The notes under the pieces were generated by a model. The model did no database searches. It had not been told where the DNA came from and saw nothing but the letters and a program-made list of their open reading frames with translations. The position numbers and the translations under genes are program-made. From the NCBI GenBank assembly GCA_963751105.1, contig CAVVTG010000002.1, positions 2,108,001-2,172,000 on the forward strand: a stretch of DNA of 64,000 nt. Reading direction: 5' to 3'. This document shows, piece by piece, positions 1 to 8,129 of this stretch (position 1 is the stretch's first letter; the number at the start of each line of letters is the position of its first letter). This DNA comes from JACVRW01 sp963751105. Lineage in GTDB: Bacteria > Actinomycetota > Thermoleophilia > Solirubrobacterales > Thermoleophilaceae.

Positions 1-510
<510 letters not shown>

Positions 511-522
511 TCAGGGCCTCAG

Positions 523-1212
523 CTAACCCACGAGCGCCGCGTCGAGCACCGAGGCGGAGCTGCGGAGGGCCTCGATCAGCTCGTCCCGGAAGCGCTGGAT
601 CGCGAGGCGCATGAGCCGCTCGGCCTCTTCACCGTGCCCGGCCCCGAGTACGGCCAGCAGCTGGAGGTGTTCGTCGCGTGCACGCAGGCCGCGGCCGGCG
701 GCGCCGGCGCGGAGGGCCACCAGCCGCGCCCGCTCGGAGTCGTCGAGCAGCCGCGCGACGATCGCGGCGGCACGCCCGTTCCCGGCCGCCTCCACCACCG
801 CCACGTGCACGGCGCGGTTTGCCGCCATGAAGCGCTCGACGGAGTCCGGATCTTCCACGTCGAGCGTCGTCGCACCCAGCTGCTCGAGACGCACGAGCTC
901 GCTCGGGTCCAGGCGGCCGGCGGCGTCCGCGGCCGCGGCCGGCTCGAGCACCAGTCGCAGGTCGTAGATCTCGCGCACGTCGCGCAGGGTGAGCGGCGCG
1001 ATCACGTGGCGGCGGCGGGGTTCGGCCAGCACCAGTCCGTCCGCTCGAAGCCGGGCAAGCGCCGCTCGCACGGCGGCCTTGGAAACGCCGTAGCGCTCCA
1101 TCAGACCTTGCTCGGAGACCGGCGTGCCCGGCGGCAGCTCGAGCCTGACGATCGCGTGACGCAGCCGTCGGTAGGCGGCGGCGCCGGAGGCGATCACAGA
1201 GGCGTCGGTCAT
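523..1212 (-). CDS. GntR-family transcriptional regulator (FadR/FCD subfamily)
   Basis: The 229-residue protein has an N-terminal winged helix (about residues 12-72, with YGVSKAAVRAALARLRADGL as recognition region) followed by an all-helical FCD effector domain (about 80-210). His136 and His182 fall where FCD domains bind metal or a carboxylate ligand. It is divergent from a dialkylglycine decarboxylase gene, and the 48-bp gap contains two perfect 12-bp palindromes, so it very likely represses both itself and that gene. The effector is unknown; an amino acid or keto acid linked to the neighbouring enzyme is an inference. Confidence 0.88.
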   Translation of the reverse strand: MTDASVIASGAAAYRRLRHAIVRLELPPGTPVSEQGLMERYGVSKAAVRAALARLRADGLVLAEPRRRHVIAPLTLRDVREIYDLRLVLEPAAAADAAGRLDPSELVRLEQLGATTLDVEDPDSVERFMAANRAVHVAVVEAAGNGRAAAIVARLLDDSERARLVALRAGAAGRGLRARDEHLQLLAVLGAGHGEEAERLMRLAIQRFRDELIEALRSSASVLDAALVG

Positions 1213-1225
1213 ACTTGCGTGGCCA

Positions 1226-1259
1226 TTGACATGTCAAGCCTACCGTGCTGACATGTCAG
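1226..1259. promoter_or_regulatory. Twin palindromic operator for the GntR regulator
   Basis: Two perfect palindromes, TTGACATGTCAA (1226-1237) and CTGACATGTCAG (1248-1259), share the core TGACATGTCA. Their centres are 22 bp apart, about two helical turns, so two dimers could bind the same face. They fill the gap between the divergent start codons, and the second ends one base before the dgdA ATG. Binding by the adjacent regulator is inferred from position. Confidence 0.75.
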
Positions 1260-1260
1260 A

Positions 1261-2583
1261 ATGTCTTCCGTCACCGATCACCGGATCCCCGACTCCGTCG
1301 CCCCATCGAGTGGACGCGAGCACCTGATCCGCTACGCGGGCGAGTTCGCCGAACCGCTCGTGGAGCGCGCCGAGGGCAGCTGGCTGACCACCGCGGACGG
1401 GCAGCGCATCCTCGACTTCACCTCCGGCCAGATGTGCGCGACGCTCGGGCATGGCCATCCCGCGATCCTCGAGGCGATGCGCAGCGCGGGCGACCGCGTG
1501 GTGCACCTGTTCAGCGGCTTCCTGTCGAGCGACGTCGTCGAGCTGGCTCGTGAGCTGATGGCGATCCTCCCGGAACCGCTCGCGCGCGCGATGTTCCTAT
1601 CCACCGGCGCCGAGGCCAACGAGGCGGCGTTGCGCCTCGCCAAGCTGCACACCGGCGGCCACGAGGTGCTGGCCTTCGCCGGCTCCTGGCACGGGATGAC
1701 CGCCGGAGCCGCGGCAAGCACCTACAGCGCCGGCCGGCGCGGCTACGGGCCCTCTCTCCCGGGCGTCATGGCCCTCCCCACCCCGAACGCCTACCGCTGC
1801 CCGATCCGCCACTGCACCGAGCGCTGCGACATGACCTGTCTCGACGCCGGCATGGAGCTCTTCGACTCACAGTCGGTCGGGGCCCCGGCCGCCACGATCG
1901 TCGAGCCGATCCTCAGCGCCGGTGGCATCGTGCCTCTGCCGGACGGCTATCTGGCGGATCTGAAGCGACACTGCGAGCAGCGCGGAATGCTCCTGATAGT
2001 CGACGAGGCCCAGACCGCCCTGGGCCGGGTGGGAACGCTGTTCGCCTTCGAGCAGCACGACGTGGTTCCCGACTTCCTGACGTTGTCGAAGACGCTCGGC
2101 GGCGGCCTGCCGCTGTCGGCCACGGTGACTTCCGACGCGATCGAGGAGGACGCTTTCGACAGGGGCTTCCTTCACGTGACCTCGCACGTCTCCGACCCGC
2201 TGCCCGCGGCGGTGGGACGGGCCGTGCTGGACACCGTTCTCGCCGAGGACCTCGCGGCCCGCGCGGTCACGATGGGTGCGCGCCTGCGAGCCGGCCTCGA
2301 GGAGCTCCAGCGCCGCCACGAGCCGATCGGCGATGTCCGCGGGGTCGGGCTGATGCTGGGCGTCGACCTGGTTCGCGACCGCGCGACTCGCGAGCCGGCC
2401 GAGCGGTACGGCTCCGCGGTCACCGCCCGTTGCCAGGAGCTCGGCCTGAACGTCAACATCATCAAATTCCCCGGCCTGGGCAGCGTCCTGCGGATCGCGC
2501 CGCCGCTGACCATCACACCGGAGGACATCGACCTCGGCGTGGAGATCCTCGACCAAGCCCTCGCCGAGGTCCCAAACCCATAG
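1261..2583 (+). CDS. dgdA: 2,2-dialkylglycine decarboxylase-type class III aminotransferase
   Basis: The 440-residue PLP enzyme resembles Burkholderia DgdA across its length. Recognisable features are SGQMCATLGHGHP with Gln57 (Gln52 of DgdA, the decarboxylation-site residue), SWHGMT with Trp143, VDEAQ with Asp248, and the Schiff-base lysine Lys277 in TLSKTLGGGLPL. Family members decarboxylate 2,2-dialkylglycines such as 2-aminoisobutyrate to a ketone and CO2, then transaminate pyruvate. An extra loop at about 180-193 carries four cysteines (C180, C185, C189, C193). The ATG at 1261 has no Shine-Dalgarno and abuts the operator, so a leaderless mRNA is possible. A hydrolase gene follows after 9 bp. 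Confidence 0.85.
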   Translation: MSSVTDHRIPDSVAPSSGREHLIRYAGEFAEPLVERAEGSWLTTADGQRILDFTSGQMCATLGHGHPAILEAMRSAGDRVVHLFSGFLSSDVVELARELMAILPEPLARAMFLSTGAEANEAALRLAKLHTGGHEVLAFAGSWHGMTAGAAASTYSAGRRGYGPSLPGVMALPTPNAYRCPIRHCTERCDMTCLDAGMELFDSQSVGAPAATIVEPILSAGGIVPLPDGYLADLKRHCEQRGMLLIVDEAQTALGRVGTLFAFEQHDVVPDFLTLSKTLGGGLPLSATVTSDAIEEDAFDRGFLHVTSHVSDPLPAAVGRAVLDTVLAEDLAARAVTMGARLRAGLEELQRRHEPIGDVRGVGLMLGVDLVRDRATREPAERYGSAVTARCQELGLNVNIIKFPGLGSVLRIAPPLTITPEDIDLGVEILDQALAEVPNP

Positions 2584-2592
2584 GCTCAGTCG

Positions 2593-3393
2593 GTGCAGTT
2601 CGTTCGGGCGAACGGGGTCGAGATCGCCTACGAGCGCGTCGGCGAGGGGCCGCCCTTGGTCTTCGTCCACGGCGCCGCCGCGGACGGCCGCATGTGGCAA
2701 CCGCAGCTCACCGCGCTGGCGGACGAGTTCACGGTCGTGGCCTGGGACGAGCCGGGGGCGGGCCGCTCGTCAGACGTGCCTCCGGACTTCGGTCTGGCGG
2801 ACTACGCGAACTGCCTCGCGGGGCTGATCGACGCGCTCGGACTGGGCCCAGCGCACGTCGCGGGTCTTTCCTGGGGCGGAACCGTCGTGCAAGAGCTCTA
2901 CCGCCATCATCCCGAGCTCATCGCAACGATGACTCTTGCCGACACCTACGCCGGCTGGAAGGGGTCGCTGACCGCCGACGAGGTGCAGAGCCGGGTCGAG
3001 GGCCTGCGGCGGATGCTCGCCGCGCCGGCCGGCGAGTTCGATCCCACGCTTCCCGGTCTGTTCGCCGGCGAGCCGCCGGCCGAGTTCGTGCCGCTGCTCG
3101 AGAAGATGGCCGCCGACGTCCGCCCCGAGAGCATGCGGATCGCCCTGCACGTGATGGCCGAAGCCGACCAGAGCGACTTGCTGCCGCGCCTCGCCGCGCC
3201 GACCCTGTTGATCTGGGGCGAGCTGGACGCGCGCTCGCCGTTGTACGTCGCACGCCGCCTTGAGGACGCGATCCCGGACGCAAGGCTCGTGGTCATTCCC
3301 GATGCCGGCCACGTGAGCAACCTCGAGCGACCCGACCAGTTCAACAACGCCGTCCGCGAGTTCTGCCGCGCTCATCCGCCGCGGTCGGCCTGA
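2593..3393 (+). CDS. Alpha/beta hydrolase
   Basis: The 266-residue soluble hydrolase has an oxyanion segment HGAAADGRMW (26-35), a nucleophile elbow GLSWGG with Ser93, an acid in GELD (Asp212) and His240 in DAGHVSN, a complete Ser-Asp-His triad. It starts with GTG nine bases after the dgdA stop and is likely co-transcribed with it, so it may act on an ester or amide related to the dialkylglycine substrate; that link is context only. Its length and cap region fit the broad fold family of C-C hydrolases, lactonases and haloperoxidase-like enzymes, and the sequence does not decide between them. Confidence 0.82.
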   Translation: MQFVRANGVEIAYERVGEGPPLVFVHGAAADGRMWQPQLTALADEFTVVAWDEPGAGRSSDVPPDFGLADYANCLAGLIDALGLGPAHVAGLSWGGTVVQELYRHHPELIATMTLADTYAGWKGSLTADEVQSRVEGLRRMLAAPAGEFDPTLPGLFAGEPPAEFVPLLEKMAADVRPESMRIALHVMAEADQSDLLPRLAAPTLLIWGELDARSPLYVARRLEDAIPDARLVVIPDAGHVSNLERPDQFNNAVREFCRAHPPRSA

Positions 3394-3420
3394 GCCGGTG
3401 GGCTTCGGGTCCGGCCAGGT

Positions 3421-3933
3421 CTAGCTCACGGGCGCCGCGGCTTGGCCAACGGCCAGCCCGATGGCCGCCTCCAGGAGGGCATCGAGATCGCGGCCATCGT
3501 CAGGGTAGGTGGCATGGCCGAAGTGGACGGTTCCCACCAGCTTCTGGTCGTCCAGGTGCCGCTGCACGGCACGCGTCAGGCGCCTCGCGACCATCACCGC
3601 CCCGGCCGGACCGGTGTCCGGAAGAAGGATCACGAACACGTCGCCGTTGATGTGCGCCACCGAGTCGGCCCGGCGCGTCCACCGGTTCAGGTCTTCGGCG
3701 AGCAGTCCCGGCATCAGCGCCGCACCCGACAGATCGGTCTCCTCATCACCGGGATGGACGGCGCCCGCGAGCAGCGAGAGCGGGCGGCCGAGCTGATTCG
3801 CGAACTCGAACTCGAGCTGCAGCTGCTTCGCGAGACCGACGGGGCCCTGCACGTCTTCCGGCAGTCCCGTGCCGTGAAGGAAACGAGCGAAACCACGATC
3901 GCCGAGCGAGCTCCAGCGAACCATTGGTGACAT
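3421..3933 (-). CDS. Degenerate GGDEF-like domain protein
   Basis: The 170-residue soluble protein resembles a single diguanylate-cyclase fold. Residues 93-125 (SVAHINGDVFVILLPDTG onward) align with the region around the GGDEF signature, but that signature reads INGDVF, so the catalytic acidic pair is not present in canonical form. The segment after HFGHATYPDDGRDLDALLEAA resembles the end of a GGDEF domain, where strain alleles usually have GxAxYPxDG. A catalytically inactive nucleotide sensor or scaffold is the likeliest role. The ATG at 3933 was used; a second ATG three codons later is equally possible. No membrane or sensory domain is attached. Confidence 0.6.
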   Translation of the reverse strand: MSPMVRWSSLGDRGFARFLHGTGLPEDVQGPVGLAKQLQLEFEFANQLGRPLSLLAGAVHPGDEETDLSGAALMPGLLAEDLNRWTRRADSVAHINGDVFVILLPDTGPAGAVMVARRLTRAVQRHLDDQKLVGTVHFGHATYPDDGRDLDALLEAAIGLAVGQAAAPVS

Positions 3934-3957
3934 CTTCGGAACCCACCGTCAGGCGGA

Positions 3958-4620
3958 TCACCGCAAGCTGCGCTTCAGCCGAGCAGCCGGATGGTTCCGC
4001 GCGCCGCGAAGAACAAGCCCGCCCGCGCCGAGCAGCACGACCACGGCCGTCCGGCCGTGTCGATCGATCAGGGTCTGAACGGCCCCGAGCACGCGCCGGC
4101 CGGGGCCAGGGGCGACCAGGGTCAGGGCCAGGGGCAGCCAGGCCGGCATCGTGGCCAGGACTACGAGTACCAGCACGAGGACCACCCTGCCTGCGATGTC
4201 CACGTCAGCGGTGGAGATCTCCTTGGCGGCCGGCAGCATCAGCGCGAGGGTCGTGAAGTTGGTGGCCATCGAAAACGCGCCGAACCCAAACGCCGCCTGG
4301 GCGCGGCGTGACCCGTTCGATCGCTCAGCCGCGCGCCGTCTACGGGCGTGGAGGAGGCCCGCCAGAACGAGCAGAAAGAGACCGAGAACGAGGTCCAGCG
4401 TCGCGTCGAGGCTCGGCTCGGTGGGCAGCGAGATCGCACGTCCGAAGAGCATCAGGGCGGAGACGATGATCAACAGGACGAGGGCGGCACCGGCGGCGAA
4501 CCGCACGCCGGCGCGCTCACCGTCGGGGCCGGCCAGCAGAACCGTCTGCTCCGTCAGCAGCACCGGGCTGACCGCCCCGGCCAGACCCAGCGGAACGACG
4601 ATCCCGAGCGCCGCGAGCAC
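3958..4620 (-). CDS. Sap/GAP-family (LysE-like) integral membrane protein
   Basis: The 220-residue protein has about six hydrophobic segments, at roughly 3-25, 40-62, 72-92, 115-132, 145-170 and 190-207. The charged loop HARRRRAAERSNGSRRAQAA lies between the third and fourth. The N-terminal LGLAGAVSPVLLTEQ and the overall layout match the GAP/Sap family, which includes the mycobacterial sulfolipid-1-addressing protein and is related to LysE-type exporters. A role in export of a lipid or small molecule is possible but the substrate is unknown. It lies upstream of the GGDEF-like gene on the same strand with a 24-bp gap. Confidence 0.65.
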   Translation of the reverse strand: MLAALGIVVPLGLAGAVSPVLLTEQTVLLAGPDGERAGVRFAAGAALVLLIIVSALMLFGRAISLPTEPSLDATLDLVLGLFLLVLAGLLHARRRRAAERSNGSRRAQAAFGFGAFSMATNFTTLALMLPAAKEISTADVDIAGRVVLVLVLVVLATMPAWLPLALTLVAPGPGRRVLGAVQTLIDRHGRTAVVVLLGAGGLVLRGARNHPAARLKRSLR

Positions 4621-4631
4621 GCGGCGCGATT

Positions 4632-5229
4632 CTAGGCGGGCCTGAAGACCTGCGTCGTACAGCCGTCGGCGTAGGCGGTGCTGCTGATCAGCTCCATGCG
4701 CTGCGGCTCTGGGAGACCGTGCATCAGCGGGAGGCCCTCGCCGAGAGCCACCGGTTGGACCGTCAGGCGGTACTCGTCGATCAGGCGGTGGCGGATCAGG
4801 CTGTGCGCGATGCGGGCGCCGCCGAAGACGACCAGGTCCTTGCCGGGCTCGCGCTTGAGCGCCGGAACCTCCTCGTCGAGCGCCGCTCGCGAGAGCCGCG
4901 CGTTGTTCCAGGTCACCTCGGACAGGCTCTGCGAGAAGACGACCTTGGGGAGGGATTCATCAGCACGGCCATCGGATTGTCCGAGCCAGACCAGCCCTTG
5001 AACATGTCCTCTTGAACATGTCCTCGTAGGCGCCCCGACCCATCACGATCGTTCCGATCTGACCAGCAGCAGTTCCGGTGGCGCCGATGCCATGGTCGAC
5101 ACCCCCGGCGCCCTCGCTCGAAAGCCAATCGATGACCCCGTCCGTGCGTGCGACGAACCCGTCCAACGAAACCGACATGTGCAGGATCAGCCGGCGCTCC
5201 GGACTCCCGTTCGATATGTCGGTTTCCAT
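4632..5229 (-). pseudogene. Dihydrofolate-reductase-family (RibD C-terminal/YyaP-like) gene, frameshifted
   Basis: The reading frame starts at an ATG (5229) with a good GAGGAG site and gives METDISNGSPERRLILHMSV, then LDGFVARTDGVIDWL and GTIVMGRGAYEDMF, typical of this reductase family. At about 4997-5025 a 14-base sequence, TTGAACATGTCCTC, occurs twice in tandem and shifts the frame. The middle frame gives GWSGSDNPMAVLMN and is lost again near 4950-4960. The third frame gives LPKVVFSQSL and continues to VTWNNARLSRAALDEEV, KDLVVFGGARIAHSLI and YRLTVQPVALGEGLPL, ending at 4632. Two lesions make true decay more likely than one base-call error. Confidence 0.75.
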
Positions 5230-5350
5230 GTGGTTGCTCCTCGATGGCCAAGCGGCGTCGTTCGCGGTTTCATCCTTGCGACGAACGAAGGCGGCGCAGT
5301 TCGACAGCGACCGAGGCAAGCGACGTATGCCGGCCCGAGACTTGCGCTTA

Positions 5351-5415
5351 TCGCAAAGGAGCACTCGGGCACGCGAGCGCTCATTGGTATGCACAGCGCA
5401 ACACCTCGGCGCGAT
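5351..5415 (+). repeat. Possible degenerate copy of the dispersed intergenic repeat
   Basis: This contains TCGCAAAGGAGCACTCG (5351-5367) and, 40 bases on, GTATGCACAGCGCAACACC. The order and spacing resemble two adjacent core units of the clearer copies at 5.85, 6.4 and 11.3 kb. Similarity is weak and it may be chance. Confidence 0.3.
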
Positions 5416-5425
5416 ACTGGGGGCG

Positions 5426-5832
5426 ATGTCAGCGCGGAACGTTGACCTCATCCGGTGCGGCATCGACGCCTTCAACCGCCGAGACTTCGACGCGGCATTG
5501 GCCGCGCTGCGCGATGACGTTACGTGGGAGCGGTTCCTCTCCCGAGCTGAGGCGGACTCCGCTGTGGTTCGGGGTAAAGACGAGCTGCGAGCAGTCTGGG
5601 AGAGTCAGGTGGAGGCCGTTGACATTCGCCTTGAGCCAGAGGAATTCATCGCGGTCGGCGACACCAAGGTAGTTGTGCCGTCGCGGATGACGGCGCGCGG
5701 TAGCGGCAGCGAGATCACCCTGTCAGCTCCGGTCACGTGGGTGTGGACGCTCGACGAGGAGGGTCTCGCGTCACGGTCGAGGCCTTCGACAGTCTCGCCG
5801 CCGCCCTCGAAGCGGTTGGGAGCCGGCCCTAA
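5426..5832 (+). pseudogene. SnoaL/NTF2-like protein with a 3' frameshift
   Basis: From the ATG at 5426 the frame gives MSARNVDLIRCGIDAFNRRD, then FDAALAALRDDVTWERF, GKDELRAVWESQ and PVTWVWTLDEEGL, the usual architecture of small NTF2-like (SnoaL) proteins. Near 5769 the expected ending (VTVEAFDSLAAALEAVG) is found one frame over, closing at TAA 5830-5832 after about 135 codons in total. One missing base explains it. As sequenced, translation would run on in the wrong frame to about 6313 through repeat DNA. It is divergent from the reductase pseudogene. Function is unassigned; family members bind or isomerise small polar substrates. Confidence 0.65.
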
Positions 5833-5844
5833 GCGGTGCTCGTC

Positions 5845-5972
5845 GCCGCCGCTTGTGGCGCACAGCGACACTCGCTCGGACTGCTCCTCGCATGAAAGCA
5901 GCAGCGCGCGCCGCCCGCACAGACGCGTGATGTCGCGGTCGCGTTTCGCGCAAAGGCAACACTCAGAACCGG
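5845..5972 (+). repeat. Dispersed intergenic repeat, copy 1
   Basis: Three core units lie in order: GGCGCACAGCGACACTCG (5857-5874), CGCATGAAAGCAGCAG (5889-5904) and TCGCGCAAAGGCAACACTC (5946-5964). The linker after unit 1 (CTCGGACTGCTCC) and the lead-in CCGCTTGT match the copy at 6.4 kb with a few one-base gaps. No reading frame is kept between copies, so it is non-coding. It sits between the SnoaL-like remnant and the next gene. Confidence 0.65.
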
Positions 5973-6004
5973 CAGGCGCACGTGCTTCGCGGGCGCGGCG
6001 GTGC

Positions 6005-6289
6005 TTATCGCGGGCCCAGCTCGGCCTTGATCTCGCAGCGGTCGATCGAGGCGCGCGTCCCCGGCGTATCCCCCGGGTCCATCTCGTCCAGGGGCCCCTC
6101 CCCTGCCGCCATGTCCTCGGCCGTTTCGAAGAGCTGGATCACGACCGCGGTGCGCTGGTCCTCATCGTGGAGGATTTGGATGCCCTTCGCCGGGATGTCC
6201 ACGGGCGGCCCCTCAGCCTCGATCCCGTCCAAGCGCCCTGCCAGGTGATCCGAATCGACGTCCGTGAACCTGACCACGCGTGCGTACAT
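6005..6289 (-). CDS. Small dimeric alpha-beta-barrel protein (antibiotic biosynthesis monooxygenase-like)
   Basis: The start ATG at 6289 is preceded by a strong AAGGAGG site, which rules out the longer upstream frame. The 94-residue product begins MYARVVRFTDVD and contains RTAVVIQLFETAEDMAAGE, the beta-alpha-beta pattern of ABM/Dabb-type small proteins. These form homodimeric barrels that bind aromatic or quinone-like compounds and include cofactor-free monooxygenases, but many have no known activity. No catalytic residue can be named here. Repeat copies lie on both sides of the gene. Confidence 0.7.
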   Translation of the reverse strand: MYARVVRFTDVDSDHLAGRLDGIEAEGPPVDIPAKGIQILHDEDQRTAVVIQLFETAEDMAAGEGPLDEMDPGDTPGTRASIDRCEIKAELGPR

Positions 6290-6410
6290 GGATCCTCCTT
6301 CGCTTGCCGGTGAGCAGAACCTACATGGTGACCGTTCAGTTCGAGCGGCCAGACCGGTGCTCGTCGTTGCACGGCGCCTGCAGCTCCGCTGCGGATGGCG
6401 TACCGATGGC

Positions 6411-6530
6411 TTCCGCTTGTCGCGCAAGCGACACTCGTGCTCGGACTGCTCCCTCGCATGGAAAGCGACACCGCAGCCCACCACCTACACGGCTGTCGCT
6501 CCTCGCGCAGAGCAGCAGTCCTCCAGAAGC
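6411..6530 (+). repeat. Dispersed intergenic repeat, copy 2
   Basis: Core units are TCGCGCAAGCGACACTCG (6420-6437), CGCATGGAAAGCGACACC (6456-6473) and TCGCGCAGAGCAGCAGTCC (6503-6521). From 6426 to 6466 the sequence is identical over 41 bases to 11304-11344 in copy 3, five kilobases away. The linker GGCTGTCGCTC before unit 3 also recurs in copy 3. Confidence 0.8.
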
Positions 6531-6549
6531 CGTCGGGCCGCTCTAGCGG

Positions 6550-7701
6550 CTACGTGCAGAAAACGTTCGTGCACTCCAGCGGGTTGCCGTTCCCGCTCGC
6601 CCTGTTGCCGCCGCCGTCGATCACACCGAACACGGCCTCGATGCCGAGGTCTGCGTTGCGCACGGCCCGGTTGCGCGTGACCCTCGTCGAGGTGTTCTCG
6701 ATGTCGAAGCCGTCGTCTCCTGCCCCTCTGGCGACGTTGCCCCTGAGCAGGCTACGGTCGTCTGCCTCCCTGACCGTGAATGCATCGGCGCCGCTCCCCC
6801 TGACCACATTTCCGCGGACAACGGTGCCGACGCCGCCGATGGCAGGCTCGTTGAGCCCGAGATAGATACCCTGCCTGCGAGCGCGAACGATGACGTTGCC
6901 GGTGACGAGGTTGCCGCGGCCCTTCTCGATGCCGATGCCGCTCCCGTCTCGCGAGAGGTGGTTCTTGGCGATCACGTTTCGGTTGCCGGGAGCGACGATG
7001 ACGCAGGTGCCGTTCCGAACACAGCTGTTGCCTCGCACCTGGTTGCGGTCTCCCTCCATGAGGATTCCGAAATCGGCGTTGCGGAAGAACAGGTTCCGGT
7101 TGATCAGGTTGTCGTGAGAATCGACGACGTGGATGCCGAGCTGGGCGTTGCGCCGGAAGGAGTTGTTGAGGATCCGGATGCCATGGGAGGCGAACAAGCC
7201 CAACCCGTCCCCGTCGGGAGCTGGGCTATTGCTTCCCGAGCTGTCGCGGACCAGGCTTCGGGCCGACTCAGCCAGCACGATCCCGAAGAAGTCGTTTCTT
7301 GACGAGGCGATGCCGAGGACGCGGTTCTGCCGCGCCCTCCCAACGAACACACCGGTCGCGAATTCGCGCACCGATCCATTCCTCACCGTGACGCCATCGT
7401 GGCCGTCGTTGACCAGCCCGAGGTCGCACGGCTGGTTCTTAGGGCACTTCTTGACAAGCTTGCCGTTGCCGTCCACCGTGTGGCCGTTCAGATCGAGGGT
7501 GATGCGATCGGCGCCGATCACGATGCCGTTGTTCGGGCAGTCCACGAGGTCGCTGTCGAGCGTCGTATCCGCGGTGATCGTGTCTCCGCAGCTCACATGA
7601 TCTGCGAGCGCTGGGTCCGCAGTGAACGCGAAGGTGCCGACTACTGCTGCGGTCAGGAGTACCGGCCGCGCCGCAGCGGACAAGTGAAAATCTATTGACA
7701 T
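6550..7701 (-). CDS. Secreted right-handed parallel beta-helix protein (NosD/PbH1 repeats)
   Basis: The start ATG at 7701 has a GAGGAGG site and is preferred over an upstream ATG at 7746. The 383-residue product has a signal peptide (about 1-33, hydrophobic LLTAAVVGTFAFTA, cleavage near ALADHVSCG). Many turns of PbH1-type repeat follow from about residue 60 to the end, with recurring patterns such as RNxLFFRNADFGILMEGDRN and NxVxGN. Paired cysteines (for example CGD, VDCP and CTNVFCT at the C-terminus) suggest extracellular disulfides. Such helices bind or cleave polysaccharide, but no catalytic residues can be assigned. It is probably released, as there is no anchor. Confidence 0.85.
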   Translation of the reverse strand: MSIDFHLSAAARPVLLTAAVVGTFAFTADPALADHVSCGDTITADTTLDSDLVDCPNNGIVIGADRITLDLNGHTVDGNGKLVKKCPKNQPCDLGLVNDGHDGVTVRNGSVREFATGVFVGRARQNRVLGIASSRNDFFGIVLAESARSLVRDSSGSNSPAPDGDGLGLFASHGIRILNNSFRRNAQLGIHVVDSHDNLINRNLFFRNADFGILMEGDRNQVRGNSCVRNGTCVIVAPGNRNVIAKNHLSRDGSGIGIEKGRGNLVTGNVIVRARRQGIYLGLNEPAIGGVGTVVRGNVVRGSGADAFTVREADDRSLLRGNVARGAGDDGFDIENTSTRVTRNRAVRNADLGIEAVFGVIDGGGNRASGNGNPLECTNVFCT

Positions 7702-8129
7702 GACCCCTCCTCGCTCGGTGCAAAAAGGAACCTCCGCGCCAAACATCGAGCGGCAGGCGTTCCGGCGCCCTGGGCCAGCCTATCCCCACCCCGACGCCGA
7801 GTAAAGGGCCGCCGTCGCTCGAGCAGAGGAGCTGCGCGACCCGGGCTTAACCGCCGCTTCCGCTTCCGCGTGACAGCAACACCGAGCCCGGCGACGGGCC
7901 GGCTGCTGCTTGGACGAGTAGCAGGCGGTCTCAAGTGGTGGCGGCGTCGCTTGCGCAGTTCGCGGGGGACGGATGCACGGGCGGCTGGAGGCCGGCGTGA
8001 CGCGCTACTGCTGTCGTCCCAAGCAACCCGCATTCGTCGATTGCGGCGGTTTGTGGAGCGCCGCGCAAGGTAGGGGCGCCGGATAGGTCTTCGATTACGC
8101 TGCGAGGCCATCCAGACCGGAGGCAGCCG
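7702..8129. other. Intergenic region between divergent beta-helix and ridA genes
   Basis: These 428 bases must contain both divergent promoters. No convincing gene is present. Around 7845-7915 the sequence GGGCTTAACC followed by CGCTTCCGCGTGAC and GCTGCTGCTTGG loosely resembles the reverse-strand repeat copy at 15.7 kb, but it is too degenerate to call. A GGAGG ribosome-binding site precedes ridA at about 8119. Nothing else is recognised. Confidence 0.5.

Noticed and set aside
7870..8073. 67-codon ORF upstream of ridA
   Set aside because: It is Arg-rich, has no ribosome-binding site or family resemblance, and overlaps the presumed promoter region.
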